A stretch of 64,000 bases of DNA from Shewanella sp. MBTL60-007. Lineage in GTDB: Bacteria; Pseudomonadota; Gammaproteobacteria; Enterobacterales; Shewanellaceae. The stretch lies in contig NZ_BPET01000009.1 in NCBI RefSeq assembly GCF_019654915.1, positions 1-64,000 on the forward strand, in the 5' to 3' direction. A model generated the notes under the pieces. It was not told where the DNA came from and did no database searches. It saw nothing but the letters and a program-made list of their open reading frames with translations. Below are positions 1 through 10,129 of this stretch, piece after piece (the first letter of the stretch is position 1; each line of letters starts with the position of its first letter). Both the position numbers and the translations under genes were made by a program.

Positions 1-82
1 CTCCCTTGTGTTACCGCTCGACTTGCATGTGTTAGGCCTGCCGCCAGCGTTCAATCTGAGCCATGATCAAACTCTTCAATTA
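1..82 (-). rRNA. rrs: 16S ribosomal RNA, 5' end (partial, runs off the left edge)
   Basis: Read on the minus strand, this is the universal 16S 5' start: AATTGAAGAGTTTGATC followed by ATGGCTCAGATTGAACGCTG and the GGCGGCAGGCCTAACACATG region. Only the first ~80 bases are in the window; the rest of the rrn operon lies to the left. The upstream leader holds a boxA antiterminator and two sigma70 promoters, so this is the front of a complete operon and not a fragment. Confidence 0.97.
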
Positions 83-263
83 AAGTTTTGATGGTCCGAA
101 GACCTGCTCAATGAATTATACTGTTTTTCATCAACCTTAAGGCTAATGAAGTTTACATATTGCTATGGTCACTCAGTGGTTCATCGAGAAAATTTTGATT
201 ACATCTAAGATGTAATTTCGATTAACTCAACACCTGTGAGTGTCCACACAGATTTGCTTGTCA

Positions 264-276
264 TATTGTTAAAGAG
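264..276 (-). promoter_or_regulatory. rrn leader boxA antitermination element
   Basis: The minus strand reads GCTCTTTAACAAT, the canonical rRNA leader boxA bound by NusB/NusE. It lies about 180 bases before the 16S start, the usual place. In this family it allows readthrough of Rho-dependent termination across the operon. Confidence 0.85.
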
Positions 277-327
277 CGTTGCCTGCTTGGCGTTCTTACG
301 AACCGCTTCAAGTGGCTAGGGCTGCGT

Positions 328-355
328 ATTCTACACTTCCCGTTGTTGGCGTCAA
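328..355 (-). promoter_or_regulatory. rrn promoter P2 (sigma70)
   Basis: On the minus strand the -35 TTGACG (350-355) and -10 TAGAAT (328-333) are separated by 16 bases, pointing into the 16S leader. It lies between P1 and boxA, as rrn P2 does. Confidence 0.8.
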
Positions 356-610
356 GCGTTTATTTTAAGAAGTTTTTCAAGCGATGATTCTTTATACACT
401 CTCGTATTAACAACCATCAAATGAAGCTCTTAAACCGCTTGTCACCAGATTCAAATCTCTTTCGATTTTTGAATCCAACCTCTATTCTTTTTCACAAAGA
501 GAAAAGAAGTACTGATTGCGCTGCAAGTTCCGTTCTATCTAGCGTTTACGACTATTTCTAATCTTAAGCGTTAGTCTAGTTAGCCTGCTGTGCCGTGTCA
601 GTGGATGCGC

Positions 611-638
611 ATTATAGGGAGATTTAAGACGAGCGCAA
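611..638 (-). promoter_or_regulatory. rrn promoter P1 (sigma70, GC-rich discriminator)
   Basis: On the minus strand the -35 TTGCGC (633-638) and a perfect -10 TATAAT (611-616) are 16 bases apart, followed by a GCGC discriminator. The GC-rich discriminator is typical of stringently controlled rRNA P1 promoters. The interval 360-600 between P1 and P2 has no gene, and 640-950 upstream has no recognisable gene. Confidence 0.8.
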
Positions 639-953
639 GGGGCTTTTTCAATAAAATCTAAATAACTTAACTAAACGAACATTAATGAGCCACTATGCGG
701 TTTAATCCAGCAAAAGCACTTAGTTCAAGATAGATAAGAGCCTAGCTCTGCTCCTATCTAAGGGAGGCTTGGCAGTTTCTGGCCGCCAGTTAAGAAGCAA
801 CTCCATTACCTTGGGGCTTTTCCAAAATCTATTGCCACCTCTTATATAGTGCTACTTTTTGTATAGTCGAATGTCATATTGGCATTCTAAAGTATTCACG
901 CTAGCATGAAGCATAAGATCTCCCCACTTTATTAGTGATGATTCATTTTAACT

Positions 954-1466
954 ATGGATAGCAAAATGACTAAAACAATAAAAATAGGTAGCACGAACGT
1001 TTCGATACCAAATTGCGCAAATGCATTGGTTAGCGCATTTCTGGCTATTGCACTCTCATCCTCACCTGTCCTAGCTAATGTTATCTACACCTGGGTCGAT
1101 GACAAAGGTGTTACCCACTATAGTCAACAGCCGCCTGAAAATACTCAAGAACAAAGCAATCCAGATAAACTCTATAGTGAAGATATCGAGCCCAAGCAGA
1201 TAGGCACAGTAGCGCCATCCGCATCGGTAGCAGATAAGGCTCCAACAGATTTAGAAAAGAAAGCTGCAGCCATTACCCAGAACGACAAAAAACAAGCGGA
1301 AGGGATCTGTAAGAATGCTCAACATAGCCTTAATGTGCTTACAACTCACAGTAAATTAAATAAGAAAGATGCAGAGTCAGGTAAGGTTGTTGCGATGACG
1401 GAAGAGCAAAGACAAGCAGCAATCGCCGAGCATAAGCAGAAGATTAAACTCTTTTGCGTGAAATAG
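954..1466 (+). CDS. DUF4124 domain protein, exported
   Basis: 170 residues. A hydrophobic stretch (about residues 24-42, ending SSPVLA) looks like a signal peptide or anchor. It is followed directly by the DUF4124 signature YTWVDDKGVTHYSQQPP, the small domain found at the N-terminus of many gammaproteobacterial envelope proteins. The rest is Lys/Gln-rich and low in complexity, with two cysteines (C118 and C168) that could form a disulfide. ATG at 954 is used; an internal ATG at 966 is also possible, and neither has a good Shine-Dalgarno sequence. It is a single gene ending at a bidirectional terminator shared with the convergent lipoprotein gene. The molecular role is unknown. Confidence 0.8.
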   Translation: MDSKMTKTIKIGSTNVSIPNCANALVSAFLAIALSSSPVLANVIYTWVDDKGVTHYSQQPPENTQEQSNPDKLYSEDIEPKQIGTVAPSASVADKAPTDLEKKAAAITQNDKKQAEGICKNAQHSLNVLTTHSKLNKKDAESGKVVAMTEEQRQAAIAEHKQKIKLFCVK

Positions 1467-1503
1467 AGTTCATTAACGCCTCATCGGCTCTTGAATTTTA
1501 CCG

Positions 1504-1535
1504 AAGAAAACAGACTCGATTGAGTCTGTTTTCTT
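1504..1535. terminator. Bidirectional rho-independent terminator
   Basis: A 14-bp stem (AAGAAAACAGACTC / GAGTCTGTTTTCTT) with a 4-base loop sits between two convergent genes. T-rich arms on both strands allow termination in both directions. Confidence 0.7.
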
Positions 1536-1546
1536 ATCGAGTCACG

Positions 1547-1870
1547 CTACTTATTCGCTTGTAAGTTATACATAGAGCGAGGCACTCCATCTTCACACGC
1601 TTTAAGGCCTGCATCCCAACCTGAGTCGAAGCGGTCAATTCCATCAAGTGCAGTATCTTTCTTTATCGAGTCATATAATTCGGTTTTTTGCTGTTTCATC
1701 ACATAGGCATTCTTGCAGCCGCGGTAATAACCATAATGATAGAGACTCTCATATTCCTTATTACCTTCGCCAATATATGGCGCGGACGTCTGCTCTTTCT
1801 CATAATTAGAACTTGTACAGCCAATCACGCTTAAGGAAGCTAATGCGATAAGGGCTAATTGTTTTTTCAT
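1547..1870 (-). CDS. Small predicted lipoprotein
   Basis: 107 residues from the ATG at 1870, which is preceded by GGAG. The in-frame extension to 1903 is rejected because the signal peptide begins at MKKQLALIALASLSVIGC. The lipobox SVIGC predicts lipidation and membrane attachment. The mature part is polar, with a conserved-looking YHYGYYRGCKNAY segment and two more cysteines (RGCKNA, KACEDG), suggesting a small folded domain. I do not recognise the family. It converges on the DUF4124 gene and lies ~270 bases downstream of clpB, beyond the clpB terminator, so it is transcribed separately. Confidence 0.75.
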   Translation of the reverse strand: MKKQLALIALASLSVIGCTSSNYEKEQTSAPYIGEGNKEYESLYHYGYYRGCKNAYVMKQQKTELYDSIKKDTALDGIDRFDSGWDAGLKACEDGVPRSMYNLQANK

Positions 1871-2082
1871 GATGCTCTGCTCCGTGTCCATATAAAGTGT
1901 CAAAATACATTATTCAACGCTATCGTTGAGTATTGTCCATTACTCAAATATTACCAACTCAACTAAATAACCAAACGGTAAAAGTTAACTATTGAAAGCA
2001 AATAGGTTTAGGTTAATTAATCGCCACCCACCCCGAATATACATTATCAACGATGTGTTATGGTTAATTTTTTCAGACAAAA

Positions 2083-2108
2083 AAGGCTTCAACCTAGGTT
2101 GAAGCCTT
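2083..2108 (-). terminator. clpB rho-independent terminator
   Basis: A perfect palindrome AAGGCTTCAACC-TAGG-centred stem, followed on the minus strand by a run of Ts, lies 30 bases after the clpB stop. Confidence 0.85.
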
Positions 2109-2138
2109 CCATTAAACAGCTAATGCTTAGGTTCTAAC

Positions 2139-4712
2139 TTATTGCACAAAGACCAAGGCATCATCAGCAACCGAAACCTTAATATCCTTACCAGGTAAGA
2201 GTTCACCGCTGAGGATCTGCTGTGCCAATGGGTTTTCAACCTCTTGCTGCAAGGCTCTCTTAAGCGGTCTTGCACCATAGATAGGATCAAATCCCGCTCG
2301 TGCAATCAGTGATAGTGCCTCATCAGTCATTTCTAGTCCGTAGTCTTTCTCGGCAAGACGCTTCTTAAGGCCTTCAATCTGAATCGCGGCAATATGGGCG
2401 ATGTTTTGCTCATCCAATGGGTGGAACACAACAGCCTCATCAATACGGTTCAAGAACTCTGGCCTGAAGTTTTGCGTCACTACCTGCATGACATCTGACT
2501 TCATCTCATCATAGGACTGAGTACCGAAACCAAGCTGAATAAGATCGGAACCTAAATTCGAGGTCATGATCACAACGGTGTTTCTAAAATCTACCGTACG
2601 CCCCTGACCATCGGTAAGGCGACCATCATCTAATACCTGTAGCAAGATATTAAATACATCTGGGTGTGCCTTCTCAACCTCATCAAGCAAAATCACCGAA
2701 TAGGGCTTACGTCGCACGGCTTCAGTTAAGTAACCGCCCTCTTCATAGCCCACATATCCTGGAGGGGCACCGACTAGACGCGATACCGAATGCTTCTCCA
2801 TAAATTCAGACATGTCGATTCGCACTAATGCCGACTCGGTATCGAATAGGAACTTAGCCAGCGACTTACACAGCTCAGTCTTACCCACACCAGTCGGGCC
2901 TAAGAACAGGAACGAACCAATTGGGCGATTAGGATCGGCTAAACCTGCGCGACTACGACGAATAGCATTGGAAACCGAATCAACCGCTTCATTTTGGCCA
3001 ATCACCCTCTCATGCAACGCATCTTCCATCTTAAGCAATTTGTCGCGCTCACCTTCAAGCATCTTAGACACAGGAATACCTGTGGCCTTAGATAGCACTT
3101 CGGCAATCTCAACATCGGTGACCTTATTACGCAATAGCGTCATATCTTGCATCTCAGCTTGCGAAGCTAGATCCAGCTGCTTTTCTAGCTCTGGAATACG
3201 GCCATACTGCAACTCTGACATACGAGTTAAGTCACCTGCACGCTTAGCCACCTCCATATCCATTCTAGCTTGCTCAAGATCGGCCTTAATATGTTGAGTT
3301 CCCGCTAATGCCGCTTTTTCGGTATGCCAAATCTCGTTTAGCTCTGCCGCTTTTGCTTCGATATCTTTCAGCTCACTGCGCAACACTTCTAAACGGCGTA
3401 AACTCGCTTCATCTTCCTCTTTGCTTACCGCCTGCTCTTCCAGTTTTAACTGAATAGCACGACGCTCTAATCTGTCTAAAGATTCTGGCTTAGAGTCAAT
3501 CTGAATACGGATACTCGATGCCGCCTCATCAATCAGGTCGATCGCCTTATCAGGCAATTTACGATCTGAAATATAACGGTGCGACATACTCGCCGCCGCC
3601 ACGATAGCAGGATCGGTAATCTCAACGTGATGGTGTAACTCATAACGCTCTTTAAGACCACGCAAAATGGCGATAGTGTCTTCAACACTTGGCTCGTCAA
3701 CCAAGACTTTCTGGAAACGACGCTCAAGAGCCGCATCTTTCTCGATGTACTGACGATACTCATCCAGTGTTGTGGCACCTACGCAGTGTAAATCACCACG
3801 TGCCAGAGCAGGTTTAAGCATATTACCTGCATCCATCGCCCCATCGGACTTACCCGCACCGACCATGGTATGCAGCTCGTCAATAAAGAGGATCACTTGT
3901 CCCTCTTCTTGAGAAAGCTCATTGAGCACCGCCTTTAAACGTTCCTCAAATTCACCACGATATTTAGCACCAGCCACTAACGCGCCCATGTCTAATGACA
4001 AAACACGTTTATTCTTAATACCTTCAGGAACCTCATTGTTAATGATCCGCTGAGCGAGTCCTTCAACAATCGCCGTTTTACCCACACCAGGTTCACCAAT
4101 CAGCACGGGGTTATTCTTACTACGACGCTGCAGCACTTGGATAGTACGGCGAATTTCATCGTCACGACCAATAACCGGGTCTAACTTACCCTGCTCCGCT
4201 CGTTCGGTGAGATCGACAGTGAACTTCTTCAGCGCTTGGCGTTGATCTTCAGCATTAGGATCATCAACGTTTTGGCCATTGCGGATCTGTTCAATGGTCG
4301 ACTCCATTAACTCTTTTGTCGCACCAGACTGCTTCAGCGCTTGCGCTAAAGGATCATTGCCTTCGAGTGCCGCTAATACAAACAGTTCGCTAGAGATAAA
4401 TTTGTCTTTACGCTTCTGCGCTAGCTTGTCGCATAAATTAAGTAGGCGAATTAATGCTTGAGATAGCTGCACATCACCGCCCGTCCCTTCGACTTGCGGT
4501 CTTTGCTCTAAATCTTGACTCAATAAAGAGCGCAAGGTACTCACTTGGATCCCCGCTTGAGTCAGTAGAGGGTGAATTGAACCACCATCTTGATTTAGCA
4601 GTGCCATCATCAGGTGTGACGGTTCGATAAATTGATGATCTCGGCCTAGTGCCAATGACTGAGCATCCGAGATAGCAATCTGGAATTTATTGGTCATACG
4701 ATCGAGTCGCAT
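2139..4712 (-). CDS. clpB: ATP-dependent disaggregase ClpB (Hsp104 family)
   Basis: 857 residues, the normal ClpB length. The order is: Clp N-domain (about 1-145), first AAA+ module with Walker A GEPGVGKT and Walker [10 protein letters not shown], the long coiled-coil middle domain (about 400-530) that marks ClpB against ClpA, then the second AAA+ module with GPTGVGKT and [11 protein letters not shown]. No ClpP-docking IGF-type loop is evident. It threads aggregated proteins through the hexamer pore together with DnaK/J/GrpE. The start [11 protein letters not shown] matches the usual N-terminus. It lies downstream of yfiH, as in E. coli, with its own heat-shock-type promoter in the gap. Confidence 0.97.
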   Translation of the reverse strand: MRLDRMTNKFQIAISDAQSLALGRDHQFIEPSHLMMALLNQDGGSIHPLLTQAGIQVSTLRSLLSQDLEQRPQVEGTGGDVQLSQALIRLLNLCDKLAQKRKDKFISSELFVLAALEGNDPLAQALKQSGATKELMESTIEQIRNGQNVDDPNAEDQRQALKKFTVDLTERAEQGKLDPVIGRDDEIRRTIQVLQRRSKNNPVLIGEPGVGKTAIVEGLAQRIINNEVPEGIKNKRVLSLDMGALVAGAKYRGEFEERLKAVLNELSQEEGQVILFIDELHTMVGAGKSDGAMDAGNMLKPALARGDLHCVGATTLDEYRQYIEKDAALERRFQKVLVDEPSVEDTIAILRGLKERYELHHHVEITDPAIVAAASMSHRYISDRKLPDKAIDLIDEAASSIRIQIDSKPESLDRLERRAIQLKLEEQAVSKEEDEASLRRLEVLRSELKDIEAKAAELNEIWHTEKAALAGTQHIKADLEQARMDMEVAKRAGDLTRMSELQYGRIPELEKQLDLASQAEMQDMTLLRNKVTDVEIAEVLSKATGIPVSKMLEGERDKLLKMEDALHERVIGQNEAVDSVSNAIRRSRAGLADPNRPIGSFLFLGPTGVGKTELCKSLAKFLFDTESALVRIDMSEFMEKHSVSRLVGAPPGYVGYEEGGYLTEAVRRKPYSVILLDEVEKAHPDVFNILLQVLDDGRLTDGQGRTVDFRNTVVIMTSNLGSDLIQLGFGTQSYDEMKSDVMQVVTQNFRPEFLNRIDEAVVFHPLDEQNIAHIAAIQIEGLKKRLAEKDYGLEMTDEALSLIARAGFDPIYGARPLKRALQQEVENPLAQQILSGELLPGKDIKVSVADDALVFVQ

Positions 4713-4897
4713 AAATCCTCCGATAACTCATTAAAATTAGTCAATAAAAGGCAATGAACATTGCATATCTGCTTCGAGAAACCGAATTGGACGGCACTAA
4801 TAACGCCACTTATTGAACGATATCAATCCATTCGCACTTCTATTCACATAAGAAAAGGTGACTCTGCTATAAGCGCAGAATCTTTGTTACTTAAAAG

Positions 4898-4923
4898 ATG
4901 GGGGCTATTTGAACAAAATCAAG
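4898..4923 (-). promoter_or_regulatory. Candidate sigma32 (RpoH) promoter of clpB
   Basis: On the minus strand CTTGATT (4917-4923) and CCCCCAT (4898-4904) are 12 bases apart, close to the RpoH pattern CTTGAAA-N11-16-CCCCATNT. It lies in the yfiH-clpB gap and implies a ~180-base leader. clpB is a classic sigma32 gene. Confidence 0.65.
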
Positions 4924-4942
4924 TCAACACCGACTAATAATG

Positions 4943-5689
4943 TTAGCGATTGAGCCAAATAAACGATGCCATACGGCCAGTAACGCCATCGCGGCGATAG
5001 GAAAAGAAGTTGCTTTCATCAGAAACGGTGCAGCGTTGATCTTTAAAAACACGATTAACCCCTAACAAAGCCAATCTAAATTCTGCAAGGCCTTGAATAT
5101 CTGCTAGGAACTTAACCTGACCATTAGCATCAGTATGTGGCGTAAAAAATCTCGCGACTTGTGGATGCTTGGCCTCAAACTGGGCCTTAACCTCAGCGCC
5201 TACTTCGAATTTGCCTGGCCCAATCGCAGGCCCTAAATAAGCCACTAATTCAGTTGGCTGATGAGCAAACTTATCGATAGCCGCTTCAATAATGCCATCG
5301 CATAATCCGCGCCAGCCGGCATGTACAGCTGCGACTTCGGTACCATTTTCATCGCACAATAATACTGGCAAGCAATCGGCCGTCATTACCACACACACTT
5401 GATCAGAACGGCGGGTATAACTGCCATCCGCATGGTGAACACGGGAGTTATCCGCATCGATGACATCGATACTGTGAATTTGTTCAAGCCAAGCAGGGGT
5501 TGCAGGAAGAGAGAGTTGCTGCTCAATAAGCTGACGGTTAGCTAATACCTTTTGCGGGTCATCGCCAACATGCAGCCCGAGATTAAGGCTAGCAAAAGGT
5601 GGCAAGCTGCAGCCACCTTCTCGAGTAGAAAAAGCCAGGTTTACCCCAGATGGGATAAACCATGATGAATTTTCTATTTTCGTCATCAT
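4943..5689 (-). CDS. yfiH: YfiH/PgeF family purine nucleoside phosphorylase / polyphenol oxidase
   Basis: 248 residues, full length for the DUF152/LACC1-like family. The metal-site motifs are visible: VVMTADCLPVLLCD and VAAVHAGWRGL supply the Cys/His ligands. Members act on nucleosides or phenolics, and E. coli PgeF edits cytosolic peptidoglycan precursors. The stop/start junction with rluD is tight: the rluD stop and the yfiH start meet at 5689, so the two genes are translationally coupled. The order rluD-yfiH-clpB is conserved in enterics. The exact physiological substrate cannot be read from the sequence. Confidence 0.9.
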   Translation of the reverse strand: MMTKIENSSWFIPSGVNLAFSTREGGCSLPPFASLNLGLHVGDDPQKVLANRQLIEQQLSLPATPAWLEQIHSIDVIDADNSRVHHADGSYTRRSDQVCVVMTADCLPVLLCDENGTEVAAVHAGWRGLCDGIIEAAIDKFAHQPTELVAYLGPAIGPGKFEVGAEVKAQFEAKHPQVARFFTPHTDANGQVKFLADIQGLAEFRLALLGVNRVFKDQRCTVSDESNFFSYRRDGVTGRMASFIWLNR

Positions 5690-6660
5690 TAGTAGTTTGA
5701 CGGATTTTCTTCAGTGTCTTTACGCAGCGCTTTAGTCAGCTTCACCATATCCTCAGGGATTGGCGCTTGCCAGCTCATGATTTCGCAGGTAAATGGGTGT
5801 GCTAGCTCAAGCCTTACCGCGTGCAGTGCTTGACGCTTAAAGCCCATGTAAGTCTCGAAGAAATCCGGCGCAGCACCTTTTGGTGGACGTGGGCGTCCCG
5901 CATAAACAGGGTCACCAACCAATACATGACCAATGTGTGCCATATGTACACGAATTTGGTGAGTACGGCCCGACTCTAGACGCAGTCTTAGACGTGTATG
6001 CGCTCTAAACTTTTCCGCTACGCGGTAGTGAGTCATCGCAGGCTTACCATTATGGACTACCGCCATATGCGTACGCTTAGTCGGGTGACGGTCGATTGGC
6101 TCATCGACTGTACCACCAGCAATAATAGTACCAGTGACAATAGCTTCATATTCACGGGTAATATCACGCGCCTGTAGCGCTGCCACTAAGTGGGTTTGCG
6201 CTTCAACGGTTTTAGCCACCACCATCAAACCAGTGGTGTCTTTATCTAATCGATGCACAATACCAGCACGTGGCACTAACTCAATACCTGGGCAATGATG
6301 CAACAATGCATTCATCAAGGTACCGCTTTGGTTACCCGCACCAGGATGAACCACTAAACCCGCTTGCTTGTTGATCACCAAAATATGGTCATCTTCATAG
6401 ACGATATCTAGATCAATCGCTTCGGCTTCAGCTTTAGTTTCTTCTTCCAGTGTGGCGTTTACGGTTACATCCTGACCTTCTAGCACCTTAGTTCTAGGCT
6501 TGTCAGAAACCTCGCCATCAATAAAGACTGAACCTGATAAAATCCACTCTTTAATACGTGTGCGCGAGTAATCCGGGAACAATTCGGCCAGAGTCTGGTC
6601 TAATCTTTGCCCGGTTTGTGTTGCTGTGATCTCGCTTTTTAGATTAATCTCTTGTGTCAT
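5689..6660 (-). CDS. rluD: 23S rRNA pseudouridine synthase D
   Basis: 323 residues from the ATG at 6660; an upstream GTG at 6675 would add five residues. The N-terminal S4 RNA-binding domain (GQRLDQTLAELFPDYSRTRIKEW) is followed by the RluA-type catalytic domain with the active-site block GIVHRLDKDTTGLMV, whose Asp is the nucleophile. In E. coli RluD makes the pseudouridines at 1911, 1915 and 1917 of 23S rRNA, needed for late 50S assembly. It is operonic with yfiH and divergent from bamD across ~120 bases. Confidence 0.95.
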   Translation of the reverse strand: MTQEINLKSEITATQTGQRLDQTLAELFPDYSRTRIKEWILSGSVFIDGEVSDKPRTKVLEGQDVTVNATLEEETKAEAEAIDLDIVYEDDHILVINKQAGLVVHPGAGNQSGTLMNALLHHCPGIELVPRAGIVHRLDKDTTGLMVVAKTVEAQTHLVAALQARDITREYEAIVTGTIIAGGTVDEPIDRHPTKRTHMAVVHNGKPAMTHYRVAEKFRAHTRLRLRLESGRTHQIRVHMAHIGHVLVGDPVYAGRPRPPKGAAPDFFETYMGFKRQALHAVRLELAHPFTCEIMSWQAPIPEDMVKLTKALRKDTEENPSNY

Positions 6661-6782
6661 ATGAACCGTACCCACTTTTCTGGGTCCAAAAATGTTTACT
6701 ATCTGTTACAATCGGATTGTTTCTATTTTATCGTGAAATGGAAAAATTCTTAACAATAACTTTAAAAGAATCGAATTCAAGT

Positions 6783-7544
6783 ATGCATAAAATTGCCAAA
6801 AGTGTCGCTGTAGTCCTTATCACACTTGCAGCTACGGCCTGTAGTAGTAAACAGGGCGAAGACCCTGCGATGACAAAGAGCTCTCCAGAAGTGCTCTATT
6901 CTCAAGCAAGAACCTCTATGGAACTAGGTAATTACAGCAAAGCTGTCCGCTCTCTAGAAGCCTTGGACTCGCGCTTTCCTTTTGGTCCGCACAAGACTCA
7001 GGTTCAACTTGATCTTATTTATGCCTATTACAAACTTGACGATCCAGCGTCAGGTATTGCGAATATCGATCGCTTTATTCGCTTAAACCCAACTCATAAA
7101 GATATTGATTATGTTTATTACATGCGCGGCCTAGTTAATATGCAGTCTGATCGATACCTGTTTCACGATATGCTAAATATCGATCGTTCTGACCGTGATC
7201 CAAAGGCTGCGCAAGATGCATTCAAAGATTTCGATAGACTAATTAAGTCTTATCCAAACAGTAAGTATGCAGCAGATGCACAAAAACGCATGCAGCACCT
7301 AAAAAATAGATTGGCACTTTACTCGATCAAGGTAGCTGAATACTACATAAAAATGAATGCATGGAGCGCTGCAGCAATCCGCGCCCAGTCAGTTTTGGAG
7401 ACCTACCCTGGTACACCATCAACTGAAAAAGCATTAGAGATCATGTCTACTGCCTATGGGGAACTTGGCCAAGAAAAGCTTAAAGATCATGTACTCATGG
7501 TGATGAAAGCCAACTATCCTGATAATAAATTAGTGGCTAAATAA
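6783..7544 (+). CDS. bamD: Outer-membrane assembly lipoprotein BamD
   Basis: 253 residues from the ATG at 6783. The longer frame from 6654 overlaps the rluD start and lacks a signal. The N-terminus MHKIAKSVAVVLITLAATAC is a lipoprotein signal with lipobox ATAC. The mature protein is a run of TPR helices: SPEVLYSQARTSMELGNYSKA near the start, then the DRDPKAAQDAFKDFDRLIKSYPNSKY block typical of ComL/YfiO. BamD is the essential lipoprotein that recruits substrates to the BamA barrel machine. It stands alone, with a strong terminator after it. Confidence 0.95.
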   Translation: MHKIAKSVAVVLITLAATACSSKQGEDPAMTKSSPEVLYSQARTSMELGNYSKAVRSLEALDSRFPFGPHKTQVQLDLIYAYYKLDDPASGIANIDRFIRLNPTHKDIDYVYYMRGLVNMQSDRYLFHDMLNIDRSDRDPKAAQDAFKDFDRLIKSYPNSKYAADAQKRMQHLKNRLALYSIKVAEYYIKMNAWSAAAIRAQSVLETYPGTPSTEKALEIMSTAYGELGQEKLKDHVLMVMKANYPDNKLVAK

Positions 7545-7573
7545 TCCGTTAGCTCTGCATATTTGACGATAAA

Positions 7574-7603
7574 TAAAGGCCTCTTTCAGAGGCCTTTATT
7601 TTT
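7574..7603 (+). terminator. bamD rho-independent terminator
   Basis: The stem AAAGGCCTC / GAGGCCTTT with a 4-5 base loop is followed by a T-rich tail, 30 bases after the bamD stop. Confidence 0.85.
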
Positions 7604-7750
7604 TGCTCAATTTTCAACACTCTCTAAACTAATTAGCCCTAGTTAAGGTTTTTCACTATAGCTGCAGACTAAAATTAATACCCAGACTGCTTCCTCGCGA
7701 ACAACTTACCAGTTAGATTAACCCCTTCTCTATCAGTGACACTTATCGGC

Positions 7751-9913
7751 TTACTGCTTAGGTATGACCCAGCGCCGATAAAGTACGGGTAACATCAACA
7801 CATCAAAGCCCCAAGCAAATACCACGACTAAGCATGAGAGTAGGCTCAGCTGAGCAATAGGCGTAAATGCAGACAATAAACCAACGGAAAACCCCAGTGC
7901 AATGGTCAGTGTGGTAAAGCTAATGACCGGCAACACCGTGTGTAGGCTCTGCCACATAGACGTCACAGTTAATGCTTTGCTATCGGGCAGCTTTAACATC
8001 AAATGCAGCGTATCATCGACGATAATTCCTAGCATCATGCCAAGAACCACCGCCGTCCCCAAACTAATAAAGCCGCCATTGAGCTGCCAAAGTGCAAACA
8101 CCCATAGTAGCGGCAGGAAGTTAAGTAATAGCCCCATCAAACCAAACAAAGCTGAACGCTTAAGTAAAATCAATAGAATCGCCAAAGCCATTAATGCCAC
8201 TGCAAATGACAGCAGCATATTATTGGCATTATCGACACTTAGATGAGCGAACATTAAATTACTGGCAACTGGGGGGCTTACCTTAACAACACCGGAATGC
8301 TCTAAGAGCCAGATATCGACCCTCTGTTCAAAGCTAATCAACTCCATAGCCGTCATTGGCTGCAAGTATAAGGTCACCAGACTCGACTGCTTATCTGCCG
8401 ACAGCTCACTGGAGAGCCCAAGCTCTTCCGCCGAGTTATTCGTCAAGATCTGTTTAAACTGATTCTGTCCAATCCCCGCACTTTTAATCCAGTCGCCGAT
8501 GTGCTGTACCTTTATAACTTCAGGTTGGCGTTTTAAGAAACGACTGAATTTATAGATGAAACTGATCTCGGTCTTAGCAAGCTGCTCATCACTCGCTGAA
8601 GTCACCACATAATGCTGCAGGTTGATGCCACTGAAGTATTGAGTCATTTTCTGACTAGAGAGGACAAAAGGGTTTGTGGGTTCAAAGTAACTTAATGGAT
8701 CGTCATTTAGGGTCAACTTTGACACACTGACCAGCGCCAGAGCACTTATCAAAACGATTCCCGTCATCACTGCTAAAGGCCGCTTGGCATTGAGCTTCGC
8801 AACATGAATGACAGCCGAAAAGTCTAGGCCCTTACTCGATGAGACTTTGGAATAACGAGCAAAAAAGATAAGACTAGTGAGAGTCAGCAGGTAATTGCAT
8901 AGCACCGCAAAGCCCACCAGCAAACCAAAACTTTGGATCGGAGGAGATGGACTGAGCATCAATAGGCTAAAGCCAAATATCGTGGTGACGCTAGAGTAAA
9001 ACAGAGGCCCCTGATTAATCTTTACCGTATGTCTTAGTGCCTGCTCATTTGTTTGACCACGATTAATCTCAGTTCGCCATCCAAAATACAGGTGAGATGC
9101 ATAAGCAAAACCTAGGGTAACAATTATCACAGGCACAAAGGCGGTAATTGCCGCAAGTGTCAATTTTAGCCAAGCCGCTACCCCAGCGGTTAAGACTAAG
9201 GTGATAATATTATTAAGACTCAGCGCAAAGACCCATAACCTCTGCCGAATAAACAGCAACGCCATTAAAAAGATAATGCCTAATAACGCGGGAGCAAACC
9301 AAGTTAAGTCATGAATTAACACCTTGCCATATTGCCAATTAAGCGCATGAGTACCATTTAAATAACTCGTAACGCCTAAAGGTTTCCAATACGCTCGAGT
9401 CTCGCTATCCACCGTTTGCAATACATCATTTAACCATAAACTCTGAGTGCTAAAATCTTGTGCTCTATGGGAGCTGAGCTGTAACTGCAGCAATAGCGCC
9501 CTACCATCTTGAGACAGTACCGTGGCTAATCTTGGGTGAGTTTTATAGGTCAAAAGCTTATCTTGGTTGGCGCGACCTTCAACAAACTGGTTGTAACCTT
9601 GAATACTTGCAATATCTTGGTTGGCGTTAAGCTGACCGAGAAAAGTCACTAATTGCGCCTGTGATCCCTTATCTCGCCAATCCAAATCTGTTTCTAGCAA
9701 TAGCCAGAGTTGGTCATGACGCTCAAATTTATCCATCATACGATTGAATGCTGCAAATCGTGGATCCGATGGCGCAAAATAATCATTGAAGTCCATATCC
9801 AGACTGAGTCGAGGGAGGCCCATCACACTCAACAGCAACATGGCCGTGATCAGCAAAAACAACATTATGGGATGCCTTTGAATACGCCAAATGCTCCTAA
9901 GCAGATAATCCAA
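7751..9913 (-). CDS. RND superfamily (MMPL-type) predicted exporter
   Basis: 720 residues with the two-fold RND layout: one N-terminal membrane helix (about 15-33), a periplasmic loop starting LSLDMDFNDYFAPSDPRF, five helices around residues 200-350, then a second copy with a helix at ~380, a loop (NDDPLSYFEPTNPFVLSSQ) and five more helices to the end. The FNDYF/LSYF loop motif after helices 1 and 7 is typical of COG1033 exporters. No membrane-fusion or outer-membrane partner lies beside it, so it is not a classical tripartite pump; hydrophobic or lipid-like cargo is the usual guess. The ATG at 9913 has GGAG 10 bases upstream. Confidence 0.85.
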   Translation of the reverse strand: MDYLLRSIWRIQRHPIMLFLLITAMLLLSVMGLPRLSLDMDFNDYFAPSDPRFAAFNRMMDKFERHDQLWLLLETDLDWRDKGSQAQLVTFLGQLNANQDIASIQGYNQFVEGRANQDKLLTYKTHPRLATVLSQDGRALLLQLQLSSHRAQDFSTQSLWLNDVLQTVDSETRAYWKPLGVTSYLNGTHALNWQYGKVLIHDLTWFAPALLGIIFLMALLFIRQRLWVFALSLNNIITLVLTAGVAAWLKLTLAAITAFVPVIIVTLGFAYASHLYFGWRTEINRGQTNEQALRHTVKINQGPLFYSSVTTIFGFSLLMLSPSPPIQSFGLLVGFAVLCNYLLTLTSLIFFARYSKVSSSKGLDFSAVIHVAKLNAKRPLAVMTGIVLISALALVSVSKLTLNDDPLSYFEPTNPFVLSSQKMTQYFSGINLQHYVVTSASDEQLAKTEISFIYKFSRFLKRQPEVIKVQHIGDWIKSAGIGQNQFKQILTNNSAEELGLSSELSADKQSSLVTLYLQPMTAMELISFEQRVDIWLLEHSGVVKVSPPVASNLMFAHLSVDNANNMLLSFAVALMALAILLILLKRSALFGLMGLLLNFLPLLWVFALWQLNGGFISLGTAVVLGMMLGIIVDDTLHLMLKLPDSKALTVTSMWQSLHTVLPVISFTTLTIALGFSVGLLSAFTPIAQLSLLSCLVVVFAWGFDVLMLPVLYRRWVIPKQ

Positions 9914-10090
9914 CCACTTACTCCTTCAATATGCGGCGAATGAATCTGAGCCTCGAACCAAGCCCCTCGCGATATTCGACGCAAGGCTCCAAGATTAAGT
10001 TATTGATTTACTATTATTGCTTACTTCTATAGCTAAATGTCTAATTATTCAACGGACAAGCAAAAAAACTCACTTATTTGCAGAAATGGG

Positions 10091-10119
10091 TTGACTCAAA
10101 ACCGTAAAAGCCTTTTAAT
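10091..10119 (+). promoter_or_regulatory. Promoter of tRNA-Phe
   Basis: The -35 TTGACT (10091-10096) and -10 TTTAAT (10114-10119) are 17 bases apart, followed by a GC-rich GCGCCC discriminator just before the tRNA. Confidence 0.7.
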
Positions 10120-10129
10120 AGCGCCCGTT

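Noticed and set aside
2812..3297. Plus-strand ORF inside clpB
   Set aside because: It is the antisense shadow of the conserved clpB coding sequence.
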